From: a virus
IMG/VR virus record: IMGVR_UViG_3300023184_000518
Span: 1 to 23,807 of that record
Direction: 5' to 3' (one strand)
Length of the DNA stretch: 23,807 nucleotides
Shown: positions 15,464 to 22,215 of the stretch, piece after piece
Position numbering within the stretch: position 1 is the stretch's first letter
How the letters are laid out: every line of letters starts with the position of its first letter
Translations under genes and position numbers: made by a program
The notes under the pieces: model-generated
What the model saw: only the letters and a program-made list of their open reading frames with translations
Databases searched by the model: none
What the model was told of the DNA's origin: nothing

Positions 15464-16078
15464 ATGAAACAAACTATTATTAGGGTTTTATTAAAGAAAA
15501 TGGTTAAGGAAGTTATTTTAGAGAAAGTAAAATTAAAATCAAAGCTTAATGTTTATGATTTTGATTCAACTCTTGCCATTACAAAAGAAAAAGTAATAAT
15601 TAAAACCAAAGATGGCAGTGTAGTAAAATATTTAAATCCTCATGAATACGCAGAATATCAAAAATCACCAGATGAGATAGCCGATTATACTCTTTTTAAA
15701 TCTGTAAAAGATGCAGAAATCAACAAACCAGTTTTTGATAGTTTTGTTCGTTCTATAAAGAATATATCTTCAAAAGATACGACATACATTTTAACTGCAA
15801 GAGGAAACGATTCAGGTATATGGATAAATAAATTTTTGCAAGACAATGATGTTATTTTTCCGCAATCCCATATAATAACTTTAGATAGCAGTGATCCATT
15901 AGATAAATCTAACTGGATTAAACACAAGATGATGGAATTTAGTATTTCTACCGCATTTTTTTGCGATGATAGCATTAGAAATGTAGCCGCTGTCGATCTT
16001 CTAAAACAAGACCCAGATTTAAAAAATAAATTTGGTAAAACACTTCGTATCAAAACCAAGCATATTAAGATGCTATAA
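15464..16078 (+). CDS. HAD-superfamily phosphatase-like protein
   Basis: A 204-residue protein with the three recognisable HAD motifs. Motif I is VYDFDSTLA (DxDxT, nucleophile Asp in the first D), motif II is TYILTARG, and motif IV is FFCDDSIRN. Proteins of this group in phages include nucleotide or nucleic-acid 5'/3' phosphatases; the substrate cannot be told here. The first 29 residues (MKQTIIRVLLKKMVKEVILEKV...) form a basic amphipathic helix outside the HAD fold, similar in style to the N-termini of the neighbouring small proteins. The gene is antisense to the late cluster with its own promoter-like sequences upstream and a strong terminator downstream. The ribosome-binding site is weak (AAAG). 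Confidence 0.75.
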   Translation: MKQTIIRVLLKKMVKEVILEKVKLKSKLNVYDFDSTLAITKEKVIIKTKDGSVVKYLNPHEYAEYQKSPDEIADYTLFKSVKDAEINKPVFDSFVRSIKNISSKDTTYILTARGNDSGIWINKFLQDNDVIFPQSHIITLDSSDPLDKSNWIKHKMMEFSISTAFFCDDSIRNVAAVDLLKQDPDLKNKFGKTLRIKTKHIKML

Positions 16079-16081
16079 AGC

Positions 16082-16109
16082 AGAAAGCCCAGGAAATCCT
16101 GGGCTTTCT
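16082..16109. terminator. strong hairpin terminator, probably bidirectional
   Basis: AGAAAGCCCAGG (16082-16093) pairs perfectly with CCTGGGCTTTCT (16098-16109) around a 4-nt loop and is followed by TTTAATATTT on the plus strand. It lies 3 nt after the HAD stop and 32 nt before the end of the converging small gene. Confidence 0.85.
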
Positions 16110-16140
16110 TTAATATTTATTGTTTTCTTACTAGTTCAAA

Positions 16141-16377
16141 TCAGCGGCGGGTTGAGCGGCCTTTGCGAAGACCGGCACGATATGCAGCTTTCACTGCTTC
16201 CATAATTACTGCTTCTTCTTTTTCTGGCATTTCTTCTTCATGCATGCCTTCTTCATACATGCCTTCTTCTGGCATATCTTTATCTTCTTTATCTGCATGC
16301 TGACCATGCATTTCCTGAACTGCTTCTTCGGTTGCTTCACGGATAAGTTGTTTTAATTGTCTTACGGTAATTTTCAT
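16141..16377 (-). CDS. small acidic head-associated protein (unidentified)
   Basis: A 78-residue protein with three parts: an N-terminal amphipathic helix MKITVRQLKQLIREATEE, a very acidic Met/Glu-rich centre with EEGM/EEEM-type repeats (about 33-52), and a basic tail (AGLRKGRSTRR). I12-R13-E14 followed by Ala fits the (I/L)-x-E cleavage consensus of the T4 prohead protease. The start resembles capsid-targeting peptides of T4 internal proteins in position and style. That, and its place near the scaffold and capsid genes, suggests an internal-head or prohead-core protein, but no family is recognised. The ribosome-binding site AGGAGA is good. Confidence 0.65.
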   Translation of the reverse strand: MKITVRQLKQLIREATEEAVQEMHGQHADKEDKDMPEEGMYEEGMHEEEMPEKEEAVIMEAVKAAYRAGLRKGRSTRR

Positions 16378-16397
16378 TTTATATTCTCCTATAGCCT

Positions 16398-16434
16398 ATA
16401 GATATTATTGGCGTTGTAAATAAATAATATCTAT
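16398..16434 (-). other. intercistronic 12-bp hairpin
   Basis: ATAGATATTATT (16398-16409) and AATAATATCTAT (16423-16434) form a perfect AT-only stem with a 13-nt loop between the two small genes. One arm includes the stop codon of the upstream gene. No U-run follows; it might be an RNA processing or stability element. Confidence 0.4.
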
Positions 16435-16679
16435 TTGCTTTTTTTCTTCATTCTTTTCTTTTTATCATCCATAGCCTTTTGAATTTTCATTGCAGTCCCA
16501 AAGACTTTTGCCGATGCAGCTTTACGTTTTTCTGGATCTTTGATCTTATATGGATCACCATACTCTGGTTTTAGTCTTTTCTTTATTATTTTTTCTACCG
16601 CAGCAGAAAATTTACCCTCCGCTAAACATTCAAAAATAACTTCTTTTACCAACTCCCCAATTGACTCTTTAATATTCAT
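16431..16679 (-). CDS. small basic protein (unidentified)
   Basis: An 82-residue protein with an N-terminal amphipathic helix (MNIKESIGELVKEVIFECLAEG), a middle with a KPEYGDPYKIKDPEKR segment, and a Lys-rich C-terminus (KKKRMKKKSK) that could bind nucleic acid. L19-A20-E21 followed by Gly fits the prohead-protease consensus, so a packaged head protein is possible. It has a strong ribosome-binding site (GGAGGT) and is followed by the acidic small protein, with which it may form an operon. I do not recognise a family. Confidence 0.6.
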   Translation of the reverse strand: MNIKESIGELVKEVIFECLAEGKFSAAVEKIIKKRLKPEYGDPYKIKDPEKRKAASAKVFGTAMKIQKAMDDKKKRMKKKSK

Positions 16680-16700
16680 AAGTTTACCTCCATTAATATA

Positions 16701-16708
16701 TATTTATT
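16701..16708 (-). promoter_or_regulatory. weak late-promoter-like motif AATAAATA
   Basis: On the minus strand AATAAATA (one base from TATAAATA) lies 22 nt upstream of the ATG at 16679. Spacing would allow a leader just long enough for the GGAGGT site. This is a low-information match in AT-rich sequence. Confidence 0.25.
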
Positions 16709-16711
16709 ATC

Positions 16712-17056
16712 ATGATTAAAAGATTATACAAGGCAATAAAAGAAGCTGTAAAAGGTAAACCACTTAAAGTACGATCCCAAAGATGGGATAATGTTAGAGA
16801 ATATCATTTGGAAATATATCCAACATGTGCAGCATGTGGTCGTAATGTTAATACGCAAGTACATCATATTAAACCATTTCACCTTTACCCAGAACTTGAA
16901 TTGGATAGAAATAATCTAATAACCTTATGTGAAAATAAAGAAACCAAATGCCATCTTAAAATTGGTCACCTGGGAAGCTGGAGAAGGATCAATCCAGACG
17001 TAACGCAGAGTGCTTCTGAATTCAAAGAAAATCTTTCAAAAACTATTGAGCCTTGA
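16712..17056 (+). CDS. small HNH endonuclease
   Basis: A 114-residue HNH nuclease of the compact phage type. Key residues are C39/C42 before the core, the HHI at 51-53 (catalytic H52 or H51), N68 in the NNL segment and the closing C73, C80/H81 and H86. A basic N-terminus (RSQRWDNVREYHLE) precedes it, typical of this group. It is on the plus strand, antisense to the late cluster. No ribosome-binding site is visible before the ATG, only A/T-rich sequence shared with the divergent small gene. Its last 14 nt overlap the end of the convergent GNAT-like gene. It is probably a free-standing homing nuclease; a packaging-associated HNH role is less likely so far from terminase genes. Confidence 0.8.
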   Translation: MIKRLYKAIKEAVKGKPLKVRSQRWDNVREYHLEIYPTCAACGRNVNTQVHHIKPFHLYPELELDRNNLITLCENKETKCHLKIGHLGSWRRINPDVTQSASEFKENLSKTIEP

Positions 17057-17846
17057 TTTTTCCAAACCAAACATCATAGCTTTTATAAATAAAATTTTTG
17101 AATTTACCTAATTTGTAATTTAAAACCCCTCCAGAGGAAGCTCCCCAGTGAACTAGACATTCCTTGTCTTGATCCGTTACTAGCCTCTGGATGGTCTTTA
17201 AATCAATATAAAGGCATAGATTTTTATATTCTTTTGATGGAATATATTTCCTGATCAAATACGAAAACAAAGGATGATCTAAATTTTTATCATCTGCATT
17301 TTTAGAAATTACTGAATAGCCAACGCACTTCATTGTTTCTTTGTCATAAAAAAACAATGTCTGTAAATTTTCCTTCTCTTGTTCGAAATATTGAGAATGG
17401 AAGAAGTTTTTATCATAACCAGAATGCAATTGCCATCCATACTTCCTTTTCCCAGCTAATTCATTCCATTCATCTACAACACCAATAACATCAAGAGGAC
17501 TAATCATTTTTTCGCTGATCAAAAGCTTCTTATCAAGACTATTAATTGTCTCTCTGTATTCTTCGTATTCTCTACCTTTAAATTCAAGGAAATTGTTTTT
17601 TGAAAAAGGCCCAGTGATTACAGCAGTGCTTTTTCCATAAAAACTCATGTCTTCAGATTTTATTTTCTTAGTAAAATATCCAAGATTAATATCTTTGTAA
17701 ATACCAATATATGATCTGGCAGACTCCTCATCAAAACATAAGATTTTATTCTTATTTCTTCTAATGGAAAGACTGTCTTCAATAATGGTTTGATTTTTTG
17801 ATAACATTCCCATAACAGAATGTTTGTTGATATATAAATCTTTCAT
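17043..17846 (-). CDS. GNAT-like protein coupled to the methyltransferase (unidentified)
   Basis: A 267-residue protein whose ATG overlaps the TGA of the methyltransferase gene (ATGA), so the two are very likely translated together. The C-terminal half has strand-helix patterns and segments such as LFFYDKETMKCVGYSVISKN and LVHWGASSGGVLNYKLGKF. These remind me of the GNAT acyltransferase fold, but no acetyl-CoA motif is certain. By analogy with Mu Mom, a GNAT-fold enzyme that modifies adenine, it could act on DNA together with the methyltransferase; this is inference from context only. The gene converges on and overlaps the HNH gene by 14 nt. An unknown structural or regulatory role cannot be ruled out. 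Confidence 0.5.
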   Translation of the reverse strand: MKDLYINKHSVMGMLSKNQTIIEDSLSIRRNKNKILCFDEESARSYIGIYKDINLGYFTKKIKSEDMSFYGKSTAVITGPFSKNNFLEFKGREYEEYRETINSLDKKLLISEKMISPLDVIGVVDEWNELAGKRKYGWQLHSGYDKNFFHSQYFEQEKENLQTLFFYDKETMKCVGYSVISKNADDKNLDHPLFSYLIRKYIPSKEYKNLCLYIDLKTIQRLVTDQDKECLVHWGASSGGVLNYKLGKFKNFIYKSYDVWFGKIKAQ

Positions 17847-19999
17847 GCTCTCCTCATCACTACAATTGGTTCTGATTTATGAATAAAATCTTCACGCTCT
17901 TCAGCAGATTTTTTATATTTTGTAAAATGACCATGTGACATCTGAATGAAGTACCTGTCTACTTCCTCAAACCCATGATTTTTACACACCTTGAGCATAT
18001 CGTCAAGTATATTGTGTTTACCATCCAAAACGGAAACCATATTAAGAATAAACACACCATCTTCACTAAGCAAGCCATCAATGTTTTTTACAACAGTATC
18101 CCACCAGCCGTCGATCCATTCCTGATATCCTCGGCCATCAGTACTTTGACCATTCTCTGATTTATCATAAATCTCTTTGGAGAAGTAAGGCGGTGAGGAA
18201 AATGCAAGAGAGAATTTACCCTTCTTGTCTTCTGGACAATATGATTCTGAACCCACATTATTTAGTTCAACTGCAAAATCTTTTACATCACTATCAATGC
18301 CACCAATAAATTCTTTTATTTTATGCCCTGATTCAATGTTCGCTGTCCATGGATCACATGCAACATAATTTCTACCACAAGACATTGCAGCAATCATTCG
18401 TTGACCAAAGCCCATAGAATAATCATAAACCCAATCGCCATTTTTAGAATAATTTTCATAAAAATATTTTGCTAATAGACAATTAAAATTAGAAACAACA
18501 GCACTAGAACGTGTCGAACGAAAACCTTGCCGCAACATAGCGCCGTGAATATTAAAATATCCGAAATAACGAACAATCCTATTTTTTAATACTGCCATCA
18601 ATGTCTTATCAGTATTAAAAGCTTCCAACATACTAGGAGAAGAATCCGAAGAAACATTGTAAAATTGTTCAGCAGTAAAATGCTGCACAATATCCATACC
18701 AGCACGATTCTTATTAGATATCTGCTTAGCTGAATCAGCCTCAATAGATTTTGCCTTTAACTTAAACCACTCCTTAGACATTGCTAAATCCTTATGTCGT
18801 GGATAAGGGAATCCAGTAGATCTATAAAAGTTAAACAATTCTAATACCAGCTTTTCTCTTTCTTCCTCAGATAAGGATTTGGTGTAGTCTTTTGTAATAT
18901 CATTACCGTGCCACTTTAAACATACCGTATCACCATAATCATATGGATCTTGACTGCTTGTAATATTGTTTGTCATTATTCTAACCTTATTTAAATTGTT
19001 CTGCTTTTTAATTCGCTGACCCTTTTTACCCGCATCACTCTCGGCCAGCGAAGAATGATCCTTGCAATAATCTTTAAATCCAAATGAAACATAACGAACT
19101 GAATTTAAACATTTTTCATGCTTACACGGAGGTCTTATGCCATTAAGACAATAATCTATCGTATATTGCTCAGTTGTAATTTTGTGAAAAAATTGAACGT
19201 GTGTTGCAAAAGATCTTGCATTTGAAAAACTAATGTTACAAATTATGCATACCTGTCTCTTAGTGTCATTCTCTAAAATATGATTCTCATCTGTGGAGTA
19301 TTTGAATTTTAAAGATTTAATGTGCTCAAATCTATTGGCGCATACCGAGATGATCTCAGTGTATCTTACACCATAGCTCATTGCAGCTTCTGCCACACTA
19401 TCATAAAATTTTCCATCATTCAAACAAATAACGGATCTTTTGTTATGTCCACCATGTTTGCCTTCTTTTACAATATATTTTGATGCTCTTTCCTTATCAG
19501 CATATATCCATCTATAACCACCAAACGTTATTAAACGACCTTTACAGGCATTATAAATGCATCCCGCACCAAATCCCAATTCACGCTCCACATCAGCAGC
19601 CGAAGGCCACTCTCTGATGACTTTGCGAGTATCTTTATCAATTTGTAGAATAGGAATTTTTTTAGATTCAAAATCTATGCCACCAGCATTTTTCGAAGTA
19701 TTATAACAATTTAATCCGTCATCATGATATAAATTAATTAATTCTTGTTCTCTTTTTATAATCTCTTCGTGTGAAGCACTTGGCATTTCTTCAATTATAA
19801 TAAATTGAAAGCTATTTTCCCCATATAAATTCCAAGATTTTTGCAAATGAACATTAATATGATTCCCTGTTGTAAGCAAAGTTTTATGTGACCACCATCT
19901 CTTAGTTATATGGATACTACTACCAATATAAAATTTGCCATTGGTCGTATTTGTTATTTTATATATCCCTCTTTTATGCGGAACAAACGGTCTTGCCAT
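17843..19999 (-). CDS. fusion of GIY-YIG endonuclease, zinc module and DNA methyltransferase
   Basis: One uninterrupted 718-residue frame. The GIY-YIG nuclease is at about residues 9-105 (GIY 11-13, YIG 24-26, Arg 34, Glu 84). Two IENR1-like DNA-binding repeats are at about 116-166 and 188-236. The zinc module is at about 251-315 (C251, C254, H267, H272; C292, C297, C312, H315). The class I methyltransferase is at about 345-718, with an SAM-binding motif DYSMGFG at 526-532, an acidic D549-P550, and a catalytic SPPY at 602-605, the pattern of amino-methyltransferases acting on adenine-N6 or cytosine-N4. An ATG at residue 342 with AAGG 8 nt upstream could give a separate methyltransferase. The gene overlaps the GNAT-like gene downstream and lies after the capsid terminator. 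All catalytic residues of both enzymes look intact. Confidence 0.8.
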   Translation of the reverse strand: MARPFVPHKRGIYKITNTTNGKFYIGSSIHITKRWWSHKTLLTTGNHINVHLQKSWNLYGENSFQFIIIEEMPSASHEEIIKREQELINLYHDDGLNCYNTSKNAGGIDFESKKIPILQIDKDTRKVIREWPSAADVERELGFGAGCIYNACKGRLITFGGYRWIYADKERASKYIVKEGKHGGHNKRSVICLNDGKFYDSVAEAAMSYGVRYTEIISVCANRFEHIKSLKFKYSTDENHILENDTKRQVCIICNISFSNARSFATHVQFFHKITTEQYTIDYCLNGIRPPCKHEKCLNSVRYVSFGFKDYCKDHSSLAESDAGKKGQRIKKQNNLNKVRIMTNNITSSQDPYDYGDTVCLKWHGNDITKDYTKSLSEEEREKLVLELFNFYRSTGFPYPRHKDLAMSKEWFKLKAKSIEADSAKQISNKNRAGMDIVQHFTAEQFYNVSSDSSPSMLEAFNTDKTLMAVLKNRIVRYFGYFNIHGAMLRQGFRSTRSSAVVSNFNCLLAKYFYENYSKNGDWVYDYSMGFGQRMIAAMSCGRNYVACDPWTANIESGHKIKEFIGGIDSDVKDFAVELNNVGSESYCPEDKKGKFSLAFSSPPYFSKEIYDKSENGQSTDGRGYQEWIDGWWDTVVKNIDGLLSEDGVFILNMVSVLDGKHNILDDMLKVCKNHGFEEVDRYFIQMSHGHFTKYKKSAEEREDFIHKSEPIVVMRRA
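18974..18988 (-). promoter_or_regulatory. possible internal RBS and start for the free methyltransferase
   Basis: On the minus strand AAGG (18985-18988) lies 8 nt before an in-frame ATG (18974-18976). The ATG falls exactly at the junction between the zinc module and the methyltransferase domain. Use of this start would give a 377-residue methyltransferase without the nuclease. Confidence 0.5.
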
Positions 20000-20011
20000 A
20001 TAACGTAATCA

Positions 20012-20032
20012 ATCCTTTATGTTTTAAAGGAT
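20012..20032 (-). promoter_or_regulatory. hairpin over the RBS of the nuclease-methyltransferase gene
   Basis: ATCCTTTA (20012-20019) and TAAAGGAT (20025-20032) form a perfect 8-bp stem with a 5-nt loop. The 3' arm in the minus-strand RNA contains AAAGGA, the only ribosome-binding-like site before the ATG at 19999, although the 13-nt spacing is long. Confidence 0.5.
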
Positions 20033-20070
20033 ACAGTTTTTGTTATATTATGTATATGATTTAAAAATAA

Positions 20071-20104
20071 AAAGGGCATCAGAACCGAAGTCCTGACACC
20101 CTTT
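20071..20104 (-). terminator. UUCG-tetraloop terminator after the capsid gene
   Basis: In the minus-strand RNA a 15-bp stem (with three G-U pairs) closes a C(UUCG)G tetraloop and is followed by a U-rich run (UUUUUAUUUUU). It lies 40 nt past the capsid stop. This is the classic T4 terminator design and should isolate abundant capsid mRNA from the downstream insert. Confidence 0.9.
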
Positions 20105-20143
20105 CCAAACAGGTCACTGTAATAAATGACTTGTTTTACCGGC

Positions 20144-22150
20144 TCAGATTATTGACATGTCTAGGCAGGTGACGGTTGCGTAGAAATCAGCTCTCACCAT
20201 TTTTTTCCCGTATCTAGTCATAATCCCTTTTCTTGGGGTGAAGTCATCTTGTGCATAGATGACTGGGGTTAGAATGAGGGGTACGTATGGAGCATAGATA
20301 TACCCTGATTCTAGGAAGGTTGAACCCTTGAGACCCACGAGAACTTTGTTCACTGGGAAGTATGGGTCAACGAATACTGAGTAACGACCATTTACGGTAC
20401 CGACCGCTTCAGCGCCGATGCTCATGTTGTCACGAACTTGGCCGTCTGAATCGATTTTGTAGTTTGCACGGTATGCAACGGTTGCTTCAAGGATGGTGCC
20501 AACTTCTGGTGAGCAAACAATGAAGTTGCCTGAACCACGAAGGGTTTTCTTGTGAATGACGTTGGCTGCATCAGTGATGGTTTCGATGAGTGTCTCGTAC
20601 CATTCACGGACGGTGCCGGTGAACTGTGGACCGGGGTGCACGTTGGTTGTACGAGAAACTTCTGAACCGGTGTATTTGTTAACAAAGCGACCTGGGGCAC
20701 GGCTCCAGAAGTAGTTGGCTGCTTGAGCTTGGGTAAGGAGGTCGTTTAGAATTTCACGGTCGATATCGAGAGTGATCATTTCTGAGAGAATATTGGTAAG
20801 CTCAGCTTCTACATCGATTGAGTAGAATGCAGTGAGGTCTTGTGCCATTTCTGGGGACCAACGTGCACGGAGTTTACGGGTTGTTGCTGTTACGGCAACT
20901 GATTCAATTTTGATGTCCACATCTGGAATCACTGGCTGTGCTGTGCTGGTTGCAAAGTTGGATTCAAAGCTTGGAATGGTGAGGGTTGAACCATCAGCAT
21001 TTACTGAGAGTGAATCGCCAATTACAACTGAAGCAGTTACTGCGGTTGTTACTGCGCCAAGACCAGTACCTGGGAGTGAAACGGTACCTGCGCCATTTGC
21101 AACGTTCATTACAAATAGAACGTGTGAGCCATCGAATGGTGCTGGGGTGAAGGTCTGGGCTGATGCATCCCAGTTACCACGTTGGTTGAAACGACGGAAG
21201 TTTAGTACGGCTTCACCAGCCTGATATGTTGCTGGAACAGGTGAGAATACTTGTGCGCCAACTGGATTTATTGTTCCTGAAACGCCGAAGCCAACTAGAG
21301 CAATTTGATCAACTGATTGAAGATCTGCGCCAGCAACTCTGTCTGTAAAGTGTGAAGCTGTAATGACAAGGAACGTGAAGTCTCTTGCGGCAACTTCTAC
21401 ATCAGCTGCAAGAGTTGGGTCATATGCACTGAAACGAGCATTGTAGCCAACGTTTGCTGAAGCTGAAGCAACTGTTGAGCCAGTAAGCCAAGTGGTACCG
21501 CCTTGCCATGAACCAACAAGAATACCAGATGAGGTTAGTGTGGTTTGGACGTGGACTTTTGAGTAACCAGAACCGATTAGGTTGTATTGACCACCAGCTG
21601 CAAGGGCACCTTGGGTGCGGATTGCGGAACCGGATGGGTTGGTGTATAGTGAGTTGCCACGACCATAGGTTGATGCGCCAGGGTTTACAGTTGTTGGGCC
21701 ACCTGATGTTGATGCGCCTGAACCAGCGACTGTTTCACCGGCTGCACCACCAACGTATGAACCGTAGGTGTAATCAAGATAAAAGAGCAGACCTGATGGA
21801 AGGCTCATTGGTTGTACGGAGACTACTTCGTTGGCAACTAGGCCAGCGAATACTCTACGGACGATTGGGAATGCTACGTTGGTAAAACCAGCGACTTGGC
21901 CGCTAGAAGCCATACCTGCTCCACCTTGGGAGAGAGAAAGGCTTTCGTTAAGCATTGAGGAACCGCCACGAAGAACTTCGCAAGCTTGGTTTTCAAGAAG
22001 GCGTGCCATCTTTTCTTTACCAAGGTTTGAAAGACCTTCTAGTAGACCGGTTTTGTTCCATTTGCCGACGATGCGATCATTGCCTGCTGTTGCGCTGGTA
22101 CGTTGAATACCTTCTGCGAGCTGTGAGAGTGTTAGGGTTTTTGATAACAT
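20144..22150 (-). CDS. major capsid protein (T4 gp23-like)
   Basis: A 668-residue capsid precursor. The diagnostic stretch is at about 89-130: FTNVAFPIVRRVFAGL, then VANEVVSVQPMSLPSG and a LDYTYGS strand. The C-terminal half contains RWSPEMAQDL, the long helix before DREILNDLL, and a C-terminus ending in TCLDMSII, as expected for the gp23 HK97-like fold. T4 gp23 is 521 residues; the extra length is in a Ser/Gly/Thr-rich insertion region (about 130-400). Four N-terminal sites fit the prohead-protease consensus or nearly so: LAE-G (11-14), LLE-G (36-39), LLE-N (51-54) and LNE-S (67-70). The last is closest to the T4 cleavage position after residue 65. The ribosome-binding site AAGGAG is good. 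Base composition is richer in GC than the neighbouring homing genes. Confidence 0.93.
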   Translation of the reverse strand: MLSKTLTLSQLAEGIQRTSATAGNDRIVGKWNKTGLLEGLSNLGKEKMARLLENQACEVLRGGSSMLNESLSLSQGGAGMASSGQVAGFTNVAFPIVRRVFAGLVANEVVSVQPMSLPSGLLFYLDYTYGSYVGGAAGETVAGSGASTSGGPTTVNPGASTYGRGNSLYTNPSGSAIRTQGALAAGGQYNLIGSGYSKVHVQTTLTSSGILVGSWQGGTTWLTGSTVASASANVGYNARFSAYDPTLAADVEVAARDFTFLVITASHFTDRVAGADLQSVDQIALVGFGVSGTINPVGAQVFSPVPATYQAGEAVLNFRRFNQRGNWDASAQTFTPAPFDGSHVLFVMNVANGAGTVSLPGTGLGAVTTAVTASVVIGDSLSVNADGSTLTIPSFESNFATSTAQPVIPDVDIKIESVAVTATTRKLRARWSPEMAQDLTAFYSIDVEAELTNILSEMITLDIDREILNDLLTQAQAANYFWSRAPGRFVNKYTGSEVSRTTNVHPGPQFTGTVREWYETLIETITDAANVIHKKTLRGSGNFIVCSPEVGTILEATVAYRANYKIDSDGQVRDNMSIGAEAVGTVNGRYSVFVDPYFPVNKVLVGLKGSTFLESGYIYAPYVPLILTPVIYAQDDFTPRKGIMTRYGKKMVRADFYATVTCLDMSII

Positions 22151-22215
22151 TTTATTTTCTCCTTAATATCCTTTTAAATTCACTTAATAGTGTCAATTCT
22201 AAATATATGCTGATT

